DNA of 64,000 nt from Halomonas sp. (GCF_020832045.1 NZ_JAFIFK010000024.1:38706-102705), one strand, 5' to 3'. Shown: positions 29,659-41,203, numbered from the stretch's first letter. The notes: generated by a model not told the origin, from the letters alone. Numbers and translations are program-made.

Positions 29659-30084
29659 TTAGCGCGGGCAGATCTCGTCAGCACTGAAGAAATAAGCCAC
29701 TTCACGCTCGGCGGAAGCCGGCGAGTCGGAGCCGTGCACCGCGTTGGCGTCGATGGTTTCGGCGAAGTCGGCGCGGATGGTGCCGGGGGCGGCTTCCTTG
29801 GGGTTGGTAGCCCCCATCAGCTCACGGTTCTTGGCAATGGCGTCATCGCCTTCCAGCACCTGGACGACCACCGGACCCGAGGTCATGAAGCCGACCAGAT
29901 CCTTGAAGAAGGGGCGCTCCTTGTGCTCGGCGTAGAAGCCGCCGGCCTTGTCGTCGGACAGCTGAAGCATCTTGGCGGCAACGACCTTGAGGCCGGCCTT
30001 CTCGAAGCGGGAGATGATTTCGCCGATGGCGTTCTTGGCGACGGCGTCGGGCTTGATGATGGACAGGGTGCGTTCGGTTGCCAT
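29659..30084 (-). CDS. ndk: Nucleoside-diphosphate kinase
   Basis: Balances NTP/dNTP pools by phosphate transfer through a His, 141 aa. It opens [17 protein letters not shown], and the active His is in the [10 protein letters not shown] block. Full family length. It has its own likely promoter at 30250-30279 although the isc genes lie upstream in the same direction. Confidence 0.98.
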   Translation of the reverse strand: MATERTLSIIKPDAVAKNAIGEIISRFEKAGLKVVAAKMLQLSDDKAGGFYAEHKERPFFKDLVGFMTSGPVVVQVLEGDDAIAKNRELMGATNPKEAAPGTIRADFAETIDANAVHGSDSPASAEREVAYFFSADEICPR

Positions 30085-30249
30085 GGGGGCCTCTTCGTTG
30101 ATGTGGTGGAAGGGTGATGCGAATGGTACGGCGCCACGCCGCACCTGCTCACGGTGGAGTCGGTACGGCGCGGCGCTATGGGATTCTGATGCGTCGCTGT
30201 CGCTAGCCTCGGGTCAGTACCGTGGCGGCATCAGCATCAATGGGCGCAG

Positions 30250-30279
30250 AGTATACCGCCGCGGGCGGGCGTTGAACAA
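30250..30279 (-). promoter_or_regulatory. Candidate sigma-70 promoter for ndk
   Basis: On the minus strand, TTGTTC (30279-30274) and TATACT (30255-30250) are spaced by 18 bases, in the 223-base gap between iscA and ndk. Position about 165 bases upstream of the ndk ATG implies a long leader. Confidence 0.45.
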
Positions 30280-30307
30280 TCGTCGTCCATGCCCGAGCGC
30301 CTGTCAT

Positions 30308-30634
30308 TTAGACGGTGAAGCTCTCGCCGCAGCCGCATTGATCCTTGACGTTGGGATTATTGAAGCGAAAAAAACGATTCAATCCCTCCGAGACATAGTC
30401 GACTTCGCTGCCGTCGAGCATTTCCAAGGCCTCGGGAGCGACGAAGACCGTGGCGCCATGCGCCTCGAACACGGCGTCGTCATTGGCGGCTTCGTCGGCG
30501 AAATCGAGCACGTAGCTGTAGCCGGAGCAGCCGCTGGGCTTGACCGTGACCCGCAGCCCCAGGCCTTGTCCACGCTCCTCCAGTACACGCTGGATTTGCT
30601 CGGCGGCGGAGGTAGTAATCGAAAGGTGCGCCAT
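30308..30634 (-). CDS. iscA: Iron-sulfur assembly scaffold/carrier protein IscA
   Basis: A-type Fe-S carrier of 108 aa. The three cysteines of the family are present: Cys36 in KPSGCSGYSYVLDF and Cys100/Cys102 in CGCGESF near the C-terminus. Lies 36 bases downstream of the cysteine desulfurase. With no iscU in the cluster it could be the main local acceptor of persulfide sulfur, which is inference. ErpA is an alternative family name, but the isc context favours IscA. Confidence 0.93.
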   Translation of the reverse strand: MAHLSITTSAAEQIQRVLEERGQGLGLRVTVKPSGCSGYSYVLDFADEAANDDAVFEAHGATVFVAPEALEMLDGSEVDYVSEGLNRFFRFNNPNVKDQCGCGESFTV

Positions 30635-30670
30635 GTGCGTTCTCCTGCAGCAAAAGTGGCGGGGCGGCGG

Positions 30671-31819
30671 TTAGCGTCTCAGGCCCGGGAGGGCATGGTG
30701 CAGCGCCTCCAGAGCGGTATCGATATCGGCCTCGGTGGTGAAACGACCGAAGCTGAAGCGCAATGAAGCCAGCGCCAAGGCTCGCGGCACGCCGATACCC
30801 TTCAATACATAGGATGGCTCGACGCTGGCGGAATTGCATGCCGAACCGGTCGACAGCGCAATGCGGCGAAGGGCCATCAGCAACGACTCGCCGTCCACTC
30901 CCTCGAACGCCAGGTTGAGAATGTTCGGCACCGCCACGTCGATCACGCTATTGCAATGGATGCCGTCCAGCTCGGACAGTCCATCGAGCAGTCGGTTCCG
31001 TAACGCCAGGATATTCCGCTGGTCGGCCTCGCCTTCGGCGGCAGCCAGAGCGAAGGCTTCACCCATGCCGACGATCTGATGAGTCGCCAGCGTGCCGGAA
31101 CGCATGCCGCGCTCGTGCCCGCCGCCATGAATCAGCGGCTCGATGCGGATGTCCGGGCTGCGCCGAACGTAGAGGGCGCCGATGCCCTTGGGGCCATAGG
31201 CCTTGTGGCCGGAAAGGGACATCAAATCGACGCCCAGGCGACTCACATCCAGCTCGATCCGCCCGACGCCCTGGGCAGCGTCGACATGAAAGGCGGCGCC
31301 GCCGGCGTGGGCCACCTCGGCGAGCTCCGCCAGATCATGCACGCAGCCCAGCTCATTGTTGACCGCCATCAGCGACACCAGCGTGGTATCCGCACGCATC
31401 GCCTCGCTCAGCTGGTCGGGCAGGATGCGGCCGTCGGCCCCGGGGGTAAGCCAGGTGACCTCGAATCCCTCCTGTTCGAGTGCCGTCGCCGTGTCTACCA
31501 CCGCCTTGTGCTCGATAATGGAGGTCACGAGGTGGCGCCCGCGTTCGCGATTGGCACGCATGAAACCGATCAGTGCCAGGTTGTCGGCCTCGGTGGCGCC
31601 GCTGGTCCAGACGATTTCGCGTGGGTCGGCGGCGATCAGGTCGGCTACCTGGCGCCGAGCGTTCTCTACGGCCTGCTCGGCCTGCCAGCCGAGCATGTGG
31701 CTGCGAGAAGCGGGATTGGCATAGATGCCATCCAGCGTGAGATGCCGCTGCATGATCTCGGCGACACGGGGGTCGACCGGGGTGGTGGCGGCATAGTCGA
31801 GATAGACGAGGTCGCTCAT
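30671..31819 (-). CDS. iscS: Cysteine desulfurase (IscS/NifS group)
   Basis: PLP enzyme, 382 aa, that takes sulfur from cysteine for Fe-S clusters and tRNA thiolation. The PLP lysine is in SLSGHKAYGPKG and the persulfide Cys is in the long-loop motif STGSACNSAS, so it is a group I enzyme. E. coli IscS is 404 aa; here the chain stops at HHALPGLRR, the equivalent of SIGRLR in IscS, so the last 20 or so residues are missing. That tail is known to be needed for IscU binding in E. coli. The gene follows iscR by 40 bases and is followed by iscA. Confidence 0.93.
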   Translation of the reverse strand: MSDLVYLDYAATTPVDPRVAEIMQRHLTLDGIYANPASRSHMLGWQAEQAVENARRQVADLIAADPREIVWTSGATEADNLALIGFMRANRERGRHLVTSIIEHKAVVDTATALEQEGFEVTWLTPGADGRILPDQLSEAMRADTTLVSLMAVNNELGCVHDLAELAEVAHAGGAAFHVDAAQGVGRIELDVSRLGVDLMSLSGHKAYGPKGIGALYVRRSPDIRIEPLIHGGGHERGMRSGTLATHQIVGMGEAFALAAAEGEADQRNILALRNRLLDGLSELDGIHCNSVIDVAVPNILNLAFEGVDGESLLMALRRIALSTGSACNSASVEPSYVLKGIGVPRALALASLRFSFGRFTTEADIDTALEALHHALPGLRR

Positions 31820-31859
31820 GGTCTCGCGGGAGTCTCCAGTGCGTTCCTCGAGCAGGGGC

Positions 31860-32330
31860 TCAAGGCGAGGAGGTCAGAATGGTATTGGCGTCGTTGCGGC
31901 TGTTCTGGCGAGCAGCGATGCGGCGCACGTCACCATGCTCGACCAGTTGTGCCAGGGTGATGCCGTCGAGGAAGCCGCGGATCTGATCGGAGAGTTCACA
32001 CCACAGGTGGTGCGTCAGGCAGGTGTCACCTTGCTGGCAGTCCGACAGCCCTTGGCAGCGCGTGGCATCGACCGATTCATCGACGGCGTCGATCACCTTC
32101 GAAACCGAAATCGCTTCGGCAGGCACCGCCAGCAGATAACCGCCGCCGGGGCCGCGCACGCTATTGACCAGTCCGGCGCGCCGCAGACGAGCGAAGAGCT
32201 GCTCCAGATAGGGCAGGGAGATTTCCTGACGACGCGCAATATCGGCCAGTGAGATGGCTCCCTTGTCTACGTTCAGAGCCAGGTCGAGCATGGCGGTGAC
32301 GGCGTAGCGTCCTTTGGTAGTCAAACGCAT
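31860..32330 (-). CDS. iscR: Rrf2-family Fe-S-sensing regulator IscR
   Basis: Winged-helix repressor/activator of Fe-S biogenesis, 156 aa. It starts [19 protein letters not shown], with the winged helix through residue about 65 ([11 protein letters not shown]). The 2Fe-2S ligands Cys92, Cys98, Cys104 ([14 protein letters not shown]) and His107 have the E. coli numbering. First gene of iscR-iscS-iscA and expected to repress its own operon. A longer upstream frame is rejected since it runs past the standard N-terminus. Confidence 0.96.
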   Translation of the reverse strand: MRLTTKGRYAVTAMLDLALNVDKGAISLADIARRQEISLPYLEQLFARLRRAGLVNSVRGPGGGYLLAVPAEAISVSKVIDAVDESVDATRCQGLSDCQQGDTCLTHHLWCELSDQIRGFLDGITLAQLVEHGDVRRIAARQNSRNDANTILTSSP

Positions 32331-32429
32331 GGTGAGCTCTTCAGGCGCATCGAGAGACCTCGGCCCAGACAATGACGGCAGGGCGGTAGGCATTGGCTCG
32401 CCGCAAGCCGCGAGCGTGGATGAAACGCC

Positions 32430-32459
32430 ATTATGGGAAAGCCCGACTACCAAGGTCAA
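32430..32459 (-). promoter_or_regulatory. Candidate sigma-70 promoter of iscR-iscS-iscA
   Basis: On the minus strand TTGACC (32459-32454) and CATAAT (32435-32430) are 18 bases apart, 100 bases upstream of the iscR ATG and overlapping the cysE stop. It would place the iscR start about 90 bases into the transcript. An IscR operator is expected around it, but I cannot assign one with confidence. Confidence 0.45.
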
Positions 32460-33325
32460 CCATTGCCTCGCGGTGGCTTGCTGCCGTCTTGATCTCCGTC
32501 ATGCTTGGGGCTTGCATCGACGGCTGTAGGGCCGCAGCAGGCGTCGACATCCGAAAGGATGTCGGCAAAGTCCTCGTCGCGCAGTTGGGGCATCTTGCCC
32601 TCGCGATAGCTGGCATCGAGCTTGCGCAGCGTGCCGCACATGCGTTCGATGCGTTCGTCCACGGCATGCATGTGATCGAGCATGGCCTGAATGGAGCGTG
32701 CAACCGGGTCGGGCATGTCCTCGCTCACGCCGTAGGCATCGAAGCCGAACTTGCGGCGCATCGCCTCGCGACGCTCGGGGTCGACATCAAGCACATCGGC
32801 GGCATCCGGGTCGGCACGTTTGACGATCTTGCCGGGTATGCCCACCACCGTGGCCCCGGGGGGGACCTCCTTGGTGACTACCGCATTGGAACCCACCTTG
32901 GCTCCGGCGCCCACGCTGAAGGGCCCGAGTATCTTGGCGCCGGCACCGACGATGACACCATCCTCCAGAGTCGGATGGCGCTTGCCCTTATGCCAGCTGG
33001 TACCGCCCAACGTCACGCCTTGATAGAGGGTGACGTCATCGCCCACTTCAGCGGTTTCCCCGATCACCACGCCCATGCCATGGTCGATGAAGAAGCGCCG
33101 ACCGATCTTCGCCCCGGGATGGATCTCTATCCCGGTGAGCCAGCGCGAGAAGGTCGAGAGGGTGCGGGCCAGCCACTTGAGGCGCATTTGCCACAGCCAG
33201 TGGGCCAGTCGATGCAGCAGCAGCGCATGCAGTCCCGGATAGTTGGTGAGCACTTCCAGGAAGTTGCGTGCTGCCGGATCGCGGGCGAATACGCTATTGA
33301 TGTCCTCGCGCAGTCGTTGAAACAT
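32456..33325 (-). CDS. cysE: Serine O-acetyltransferase
   Basis: Makes O-acetylserine for cysteine synthesis, 289 aa. N-terminal helical part ([20 protein letters not shown]), then the left-handed beta-helix of hexapeptide repeats ([30 protein letters not shown]) with the His of DHGMG and His-containing [14 protein letters not shown]-terminal region of about 110 residues past the beta-helix, polar and ending [13 protein letters not shown], includes a helical stretch with Cys. Located upstream of iscR as in Pseudomonas, tying cysteine supply to Fe-S assembly. Confidence 0.95.
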   Translation of the reverse strand: MFQRLREDINSVFARDPAARNFLEVLTNYPGLHALLLHRLAHWLWQMRLKWLARTLSTFSRWLTGIEIHPGAKIGRRFFIDHGMGVVIGETAEVGDDVTLYQGVTLGGTSWHKGKRHPTLEDGVIVGAGAKILGPFSVGAGAKVGSNAVVTKEVPPGATVVGIPGKIVKRADPDAADVLDVDPERREAMRRKFGFDAYGVSEDMPDPVARSIQAMLDHMHAVDERIERMCGTLRKLDASYREGKMPQLRDEDFADILSDVDACCGPTAVDASPKHDGDQDGSKPPRGNG

Positions 33326-33443
33326 GCAGCGGTCCTTGGTGGCGGTGAGGCAGCCTGGCGGCGGGTGCGGGTGATAGAGTGATCATATGGGGGCGCGGCA
33401 GCAAGGCTTCAAGGTGCTTCGCGTGCGAACCATGACCGTCGTG

Positions 33444-34247
33444 TTAGACCTCCTCGTCGCTGCGCTGCCCGGTCTGGTTCTGGCGCCCCTTGGCGGCTCC
33501 GGCGGGATGAGGCTCGGCGCATTTTTCCGTGGCCGTCAGCATGCCGCGAAGGATATTGAGTTCCATGCGTTCGGGGCGTGCGCGCAGGGTGAAACGTCTC
33601 AGCCGGGCCATCAATTGACGCGGCATGGCGGGGTCATGAAAGCCGATGGCGACCAAGGTTCGTTCGAGATGGGCGAAGTAACGTTCCAGCTCTTCATGGC
33701 TGGCCAGGGGCTGGAGGGTTTCGTCGTCCGTCTCCCTGGGTTCGCGTTCGGCCGAGAGGCTTGCCAGGCGGCACTCATAGGCCAGCACCTGCACGGCCGC
33801 GGCCAGGTTCAGCGAGCTGAAGTCCGGGTTGGTAGGGATATGGACATGAGCATGGCAGCGTTGAAGTTCGGCGTTGGAAAGGCCGCTGTCCTCGCGGCCG
33901 AATACCAGTGCCACCCGCGATTCGCTGCCGGCCAGCTCCCGAGGCAGTCGTTCACCCAGCTCGCGTGGCGTGATCATTGGCCAGGGCAGTGTCCGCGAGC
34001 GCGCACTGGCGCCCACGGCCAGCGTGCAGTCGGCGACTGCTTCATCGAGGGTCTCGACCACCTTGGCGGCGTGCACGATGTGATCGGCGCCGGAGGCTCG
34101 CGAGATGCTCTCGCTGGTCAGTGGTTCGCAGCGCGGTGCCACCAGGGCCAGATCGCCCAGCCCCATGTTGTGCATGGCGCGAGCGGCGGCGCCGATATTC
34201 CCGGGGTGACTGGTGCCGATCAGCACGATACGAATGCGCTCGAGCAT
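33444..34247 (-). CDS. trmJ: tRNA (cytidine/uridine-32 2'-O) methyltransferase TrmJ
   Basis: SPOUT-class enzyme of 267 aa methylating the ribose of residue 32 in several tRNAs. N-terminal motif RIVLIGTSHPGNIGAAARAM, then VFGREDSGLSNAELQRC and the knotted SAM site HIPTNPDFSSLNLAAAVQV. C-terminal tail is variable. Divergent from suhB, sharing a 190-base gap. Confidence 0.95.
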   Translation of the reverse strand: MLERIRIVLIGTSHPGNIGAAARAMHNMGLGDLALVAPRCEPLTSESISRASGADHIVHAAKVVETLDEAVADCTLAVGASARSRTLPWPMITPRELGERLPRELAGSESRVALVFGREDSGLSNAELQRCHAHVHIPTNPDFSSLNLAAAVQVLAYECRLASLSAEREPRETDDETLQPLASHEELERYFAHLERTLVAIGFHDPAMPRQLMARLRRFTLRARPERMELNILRGMLTATEKCAEPHPAGAAKGRQNQTGQRSDEEV

Positions 34248-34437
34248 GGAAAACTGCCTTTGCCGATGACGTGGTGAAGAGGGTTAGCCCGCTGAAGAGG
34301 GCGAGTTTATCACGCCTGTCGGCGGTAATGGCGCACGCCTGACGATTCTGCTAGGATGCGCGCCACGCGTTCGTACCATCTGCTTTGGGTTCGAACTAGC
34401 CTGTTCTTTAACATCCCCGACGCTCCAAGGCCCGATC

Positions 34438-35232
34438 ATGCATCCGATGGTCCAATTTGCCCTGCGCGCCACGCGCAGCGCCGCTGAACAGTTCTTGCGT
34501 ATTCGTGAGCGCATTGAAAATGCTCACGAGGAACACAGTCTCGAGCGTCTGCTCGAGGATACCGCACGCAATGCCGAGACGCTGATTGTTCGTCAGCTCA
34601 GTCGCGGTTACCCCCAGCACGGGGTCATCGGCCGGTTCACGCCGCACCGCCCCGGTGAAGGCGAAGGCCGGGATATCGAATGGCAGATCGAGCCCTTCCA
34701 TGGCTATTCCAGCCTGGGCGTCGCAGGCAGTGGCTTTGCCCTGTCGGTGGTGTGCCTGGTGAAGGGTCGCCCGGAGCATGCGGTGGTGATCTGCCCCTTC
34801 AGCGACGATGAATACCTGACCAGCCGTGGCCGCGGTGCCCAGCACAACGGCAAGCGGATTCGTGTGCCCAAGTCCAGCGCCATTCCCGGCACCCGGATAG
34901 CCATGAGCCTGCCCGAGAGCGGGCAACGTTCGCGCCATCTTCCCGCCTATCTGACCCTGGTTCAGCAGCTCGGTCCTCAGGTGGAGGCGCAGTTGGCCAC
35001 CGGCAGCGGCCTGCTCGACATGGCCGAACTGGCGGCGGGCCGTGTCGACGCTGCCTTCGTGCTGGGGCTGGAAGAGCAGGACCGCCTGGTCGGTACCCTG
35101 CTGCTCAAGGAGGCCGGTGCGTTGATGGGTACTCCTGACGGACAGCCCAGTATCGAAGCCGAAGGCCAGCTGATGGCTGCCGGTCCACGCCTGTACAAGG
35201 CTCTGGTGCAGCAGCTCAAGCCGCATTTTTAA
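34438..35232 (+). CDS. suhB: SuhB-like inositol monophosphatase family protein, catalytic residues lost
   Basis: 264 aa protein with the IMPase/SuhB fold and genomic position (trmJ | suhB - secFD as in Pseudomonas), but with degenerate active-site motifs. Where active members have GEE, this has Gly-Arg-Phe (65-67). Where they have W-x-IDPLDGTTNF, this has WQIEPFHGYSSL (82-93), so the first Asp is Glu and the second is His. Where they have WDxAAG, this has QDRLVG (214-219). Fold residues such as SRGRGAQHNGKRIRV and LAAGRVDA are kept. In E. coli SuhB also acts in the Nus rRNA antitermination complex, a role that does not need catalysis; retention of that role is my inference. Confidence 0.88.
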   Translation: MHPMVQFALRATRSAAEQFLRIRERIENAHEEHSLERLLEDTARNAETLIVRQLSRGYPQHGVIGRFTPHRPGEGEGRDIEWQIEPFHGYSSLGVAGSGFALSVVCLVKGRPEHAVVICPFSDDEYLTSRGRGAQHNGKRIRVPKSSAIPGTRIAMSLPESGQRSRHLPAYLTLVQQLGPQVEAQLATGSGLLDMAELAAGRVDAAFVLGLEEQDRLVGTLLLKEAGALMGTPDGQPSIEAEGQLMAAGPRLYKALVQQLKPHF

Positions 35233-35253
35233 GCATCCATTCAGATCGAAACG

Positions 35254-35288
35254 AAACCGCCCCCGCAGCGCTGCTGCGGGGGCGGTTT
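35254..35288. terminator. Strong bidirectional terminator between suhB and secF
   Basis: Perfect 16-bp stem AAACCGCCCCCGCAGC / GCTGCGGGGGCGGTTT, loop GCT. The A and T triplets at the ends act as short U tracts on both strands. It sits between the converging suhB and secF genes. Confidence 0.85.
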
Positions 35289-35352
35289 GCGTTGCAAAGC
35301 CAAAACGGAAAGGCGCCCGAGATACCGAGCGCAGCACGTCATGGAGTCTTTC

Positions 35353-36279
35353 CTAGGGCAACTGCTCCTCTTCCTCGTGCTCCTCCTTCTTCGGCGGGAT
35401 CAGATCCTTGCGCTCCAGCTTCACGGCAAGCAGCAGAGCGGCCGCCACGTAGATGGAAGAGAAGGTACCCACCACCACCCCGAGGATCAGCGCGATGGAG
35501 AAGTGGTGGATCATGTCACCGCCCAGCAGCAGTAGCGCCATCAGTACCAGCAAGGTGGTACCAGACGTCGCCAGCGTGCGTGACAGGGTGAGGTTGATCG
35601 CTTCATTGAAGATCGCCGGCATGTCGTCGATCCGCGAGGTGCGGATCGTTTCGCGAATCCGGTCGTAGACCACGATGGTATCGTTGAGCGAGTAGCCGAT
35701 GACCGCCAGCAGCGCCGCCATGACGGTGAGGTCGAAGTCGAACTGGAACAGCGAGAAGATGCCGACCACGATGAGCACGTCGTGGAACAGGGCGAGCACG
35801 GCCCCAATGGCGAACTTGTACTGGAAACGGAAGGCGACATAGAGCATGACCACGCCCAGTGCCACCAGCAGCCCCAGGCCGCTCTGATCGCGCAGCTGTT
35901 CGCCGACCTGGGCGCCGACGAACTCGGCCCGTACCAGCTCGACCGCCTCCCCTTCGGCGCGCAGCAACTCGATCACACGATCGCCTACTTCGGGGTCGAA
36001 GGCCTGCTGCAGTCGGATCAGTACCTCGGTAGAGGCACCGAAGGTCTGCACCGAGACGTCACGGAACTCGGCGGCTTCCAGTATCTGGCGTACGGCGTCC
36101 AGCGAGGGTGCCACTGCATAGCGCACTTCGACCAGAGTACCGCCGGTGAAATCCAGCCCCAGATTGAGCTGCTGCAACAGCAGCGAGACGATCGATACCA
36201 CGAGCAGCACCGCCGAGATCGCAAAGGCGATCCGGCGCTTGCCCATGAAGTCGAACTGTCGATTGACGAGGGTTTTCAT
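35353..36279 (-). CDS. secF: Protein translocase subunit SecF
   Basis: Inner-membrane RND-like partner of SecD that uses the proton motive force to help SecYEG, 308 aa. Starts MKTLVNRQFDFMGKR; the family motif LNLGLDFTGGTLVEV follows the first span and the periplasmic P domain runs to about residue 130. Five further spans; the conserved cytoplasmic-side segment SLNDTIVVYDRIRE is present. Ends in an acidic KKEEHEEEEQLP tail. Confidence 0.97.
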   Translation of the reverse strand: MKTLVNRQFDFMGKRRIAFAISAVLLVVSIVSLLLQQLNLGLDFTGGTLVEVRYAVAPSLDAVRQILEAAEFRDVSVQTFGASTEVLIRLQQAFDPEVGDRVIELLRAEGEAVELVRAEFVGAQVGEQLRDQSGLGLLVALGVVMLYVAFRFQYKFAIGAVLALFHDVLIVVGIFSLFQFDFDLTVMAALLAVIGYSLNDTIVVYDRIRETIRTSRIDDMPAIFNEAINLTLSRTLATSGTTLLVLMALLLLGGDMIHHFSIALILGVVVGTFSSIYVAAALLLAVKLERKDLIPPKKEEHEEEEQLP

Positions 36280-36301
36280 AACCACCTCAAGTTGGTGAGC
36301 C

Positions 36302-38152
36302 TTAGATCCAGAGCTTCTTGACCGGTTTGCCGCCATAAACGAGGTTCACCATCGAGCGTGTCACCAGCAGTGCGGTGAACAGCGACGTGATGATCCCCAG
36401 CGACAGGGTCACGGCGAAGCCCTTGACCGGGCCGGTGCCGATCGAGAACAGAATGACCGCCACCAGCAGGGTGGTGATGTTGGCGTCGACGATCGAGCTG
36501 AAGGCGCGTTCATAGCCGGCATGGATCGCCTGCTGGATCGACAGGCCGTTGCGCAGCTCCTCACGTATTCGCTCGAAGATCAGCACGTTGGCATCTACCG
36601 CCATGCCCAGTGTCAGCACGATCCCGGCGATGCCCGGCAGCGTCAGGGTGGCGCCTAGCAGCGACATGGCGGCGATCAGCAGGGTCAGGTTCAGCGCCAG
36701 CGCAAGATTGGCGAAGATGCCGAACACCTTGTAGCGGATCAGCATGAACAACACGACCAGTAGTAGACCGATCTGCACCGACATCACGCCACGGGCGATG
36801 TTCTCGGCGCCGAGGCTCGGCCCGATGGTGCGCTCCTGCACGAAGTAGATGGGGGCCGCCAACGAGCCGGAGCGCAGCAGCAGCGCCAGCTCGCCCGCTT
36901 CGGTGGGCGAGTCGAGCCCGGTGATGCGGAAGCTGTTGCCCAGTGCGCTCTGGATGGTGGCCAGGCTGATCAGGCCGCGCTCGGTATAGGGCTCGCGCAC
37001 GGTGATCTCTTCGCCATCCTCCATCACTACCCGGTCGCGGGTCTTGTGCTCGATGAAGAGCACCGCCATGTTGCGCCCGATGTTGGTGCGGGTGGCACGG
37101 TTCATCAGGGTGCCACCGGTACCGTCCAGGTTGATGTTGACCTGGGGGCGACCGTTCTCGTCGAAGCTGCGGCTGGCGCTGGAAACGCTGTCACCGGTGA
37201 TGATGACATCGCGCATCAGGTCGGCGGTGCGGTTCGGGTTGTTGCGGAAAGCGAAGCTCTCGGTTTCGATGTCAGGGGTGTCCGGGCGCGCCTCGAGACG
37301 GAATTCGAGGTTGGCAGTCGCACCTACCACGCGCTTGGCGGCGACGGTGTCCTGAACGCCGGGCAGCTCTACCACGATCCGGTCCGGCCCCTGGCGCTGC
37401 ACCAGCGGTTCCGCCACGCCCAGTTCGTCTACCCGGTTGCGCAGGGTGGTGAGGTTCTGGTTGATGGCGTAGTCCTGGATCTCGTTGACCGCCTGGTCGG
37501 TCAGCGTCATCACCAGCAGCGAGGCCCGCCCCTCTTGTTCACTGGCATAGTCGAAATCGCGGAACTCGCGGCTGATCAGCCGACGTGCCGTGTCACGGTC
37601 TTCGTCACCAGCAAAGGTGATGGTCAGCGTGCGGCCATCGATATCGGTGCCGCGGTAACGAATGCGCTCGCTGCGCAGCTGTTCGCGCATGGCACTGGCG
37701 TTGACCTCGAGACGCTGGGTCACTGCCGCATCCATGTCGACTTCAAGCAGGAAATGCACGCCCCCGCGCAGGTCCAGGCCCAGTGTCATGGGCGAGGCGG
37801 CCAGGCTTTGCAGCCAGGTCGGGGTGGATTCGGCCAGATTGAGGGCCACCACGAAGTCGTTGCCGAGTCGCTCGGTCAACAGGTCGCGGGCGCGTAGCTG
37901 GTAATCGGGGTCGTCGAGGCGGATCAGCACGCTGGCCTCATCGCGTTCCACGGCCTTGATGCCGATGCCGGCGTCGCGAAGGGTCTGCTGGACGCGCTCG
38001 AGCTGCGCGTCATCCAGGGTCGTGTCGCCCTGAGCGCTGCTGATCTGCACTGCCGGATCCTCCGGATAGAGGTTGGGCAGCGAATAAACGACACCGGCCA
38101 GGAGCACGATGAGTATCAGCAGATACTTCCACAAAGGATAACGGTTGAGCAT
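36302..38152 (-). CDS. secD: Protein translocase subunit SecD
   Basis: Partner of SecF, 616 aa. First span (YLLILIVLLAGVVYSLPNL), then the large periplasmic region with LGLDLRGGVHFLLEVDMDAA and the base subdomain RVDELGVAEPLVQRQGPDRIVVELPG, and five C-terminal spans with AVDANVLIFERIREELRNG. It is 22 bases upstream of secF, with yajC upstream of it, the standard yajC-secD-secF order. Confidence 0.98.
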   Translation of the reverse strand: MLNRYPLWKYLLILIVLLAGVVYSLPNLYPEDPAVQISSAQGDTTLDDAQLERVQQTLRDAGIGIKAVERDEASVLIRLDDPDYQLRARDLLTERLGNDFVVALNLAESTPTWLQSLAASPMTLGLDLRGGVHFLLEVDMDAAVTQRLEVNASAMREQLRSERIRYRGTDIDGRTLTITFAGDEDRDTARRLISREFRDFDYASEQEGRASLLVMTLTDQAVNEIQDYAINQNLTTLRNRVDELGVAEPLVQRQGPDRIVVELPGVQDTVAAKRVVGATANLEFRLEARPDTPDIETESFAFRNNPNRTADLMRDVIITGDSVSSASRSFDENGRPQVNINLDGTGGTLMNRATRTNIGRNMAVLFIEHKTRDRVVMEDGEEITVREPYTERGLISLATIQSALGNSFRITGLDSPTEAGELALLLRSGSLAAPIYFVQERTIGPSLGAENIARGVMSVQIGLLLVVLFMLIRYKVFGIFANLALALNLTLLIAAMSLLGATLTLPGIAGIVLTLGMAVDANVLIFERIREELRNGLSIQQAIHAGYERAFSSIVDANITTLLVAVILFSIGTGPVKGFAVTLSLGIITSLFTALLVTRSMVNLVYGGKPVKKLWI

Positions 38153-38305
38153 GGGAGCCCTGCCTAGGTTGCGTAAAGAAGGCTACGGGACGGCAGCGCG
38201 GCCGTGTGTCCGCTCCGTTCGAGGAGTGGGGCACCCGGCCGCCATGCGACCCCCGCCGTTACCCGGCTCGGGACGAGCCAACGGCAAGGGCGAGGAGCGT
38301 CGACG

Positions 38306-38635
38306 TTAGATGGACTTGATGGTGCCCTTGGGCAGCACGTTGGCCACGGCACTCTTCTGTACGTTGACTTCGGTGTTATCGGACACTTCCAGGGTAATGA
38401 ACTCGTCACTCACCTTGGTGATACGTCCTACCAGACCGCCGCCGATCACTACCTCGTCGCCCTTGGACAGGCCGCCGACCAGTTCGCGGTGCTGTTTGGC
38501 CCGCTTGGCCTGAGGACGCCACAGCAGGAAGTAGAAGATCAGCACGAAACCGACCAGCATGATGATTTGTGCCATGCCGCCGCCGGCGCCGCCGGCGTCC
38601 TGAGCCATGGCCGGGGAGATGAAGAAGTCCAGCAT
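38306..38635 (-). CDS. yajC: Sec translocon accessory protein YajC
   Basis: Single-span inner-membrane component of the SecDF-YajC complex, 109 aa. Starts at MLDFFISPAMAQDAGG with the span IIMLVGFVLIFYFLLW, followed by RPQAKRAKQHREL and the conserved soluble domain GDEVVIGGGLVGRITKVSDEF. The preceding ATG extension of 23 residues is rejected as it lacks family similarity. Confidence 0.96.
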   Translation of the reverse strand: MLDFFISPAMAQDAGGAGGGMAQIIMLVGFVLIFYFLLWRPQAKRAKQHRELVGGLSKGDEVVIGGGLVGRITKVSDEFITLEVSDNTEVNVQKSAVANVLPKGTIKSI

Positions 38636-38737
38636 GAGAAGCGTTTCTCCTGAGAGGTAGGTTAAGTCGCGAATGTGTATGCTGCTGCCGGCCGATGCGG
38701 TCATGAACCGGGCGCCAGGCGCTCATCGGCCGGTCAT

Positions 38738-40970
<2,233 letters not shown>

Positions 40971-41069
40971 GCAAGGTGGGTCCACGAAAAGTCGAGACGA
41001 GCAGCTGCCGGGCAGCCGCAAACAGCCGCCAAGGATACCGAAAATCGCTTCTCGCGTCAGGCCTGACGA

Positions 41070-41097
41070 TTGACCTGCCGCGCCGGCCACGTATAAT
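41070..41097 (+). promoter_or_regulatory. Promoter of tRNA-Leu
   Basis: TTGACC (41070-41075) and a perfect TATAAT (41092-41097) 16 bases apart, ending 10 bases before the tRNA. A GC-rich stretch (GCTCGGCGCT) follows the -10, like the discriminator of stringently controlled stable-RNA promoters. Confidence 0.8.
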
Positions 41098-41107
41098 GCT
41101 CGGCGCT

Positions 41108-41194
41108 GCCGGCGTGGCGGAATTGGTAGACGCAGCGGATTCAAAATCCGCCGGGTGCAAGCCCTTGTCGGTTCGAGTCCGACCGCCGGTACCA
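41108..41194 (+). tRNA. tRNA-Leu (anticodon CAA)
   Basis: Class II tRNA of 87 bases including an encoded CCA. Acceptor arms GCCGGCG / CGCCGGT (first pair G-U), anticodon stem GCGGA / TCCGC around TTCAAAA with anticodon CAA, a long variable arm (GGGTGCAAGCCCT region), and T arm GTCGG-TTCGAGT-CCGAC. Reads UUG codons. It is followed by an AT-richer gene of foreign look, but no integrase or duplicated tRNA end was found. Confidence 0.95.
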
Positions 41195-41203
41195 TCTCGA
41201 AAA

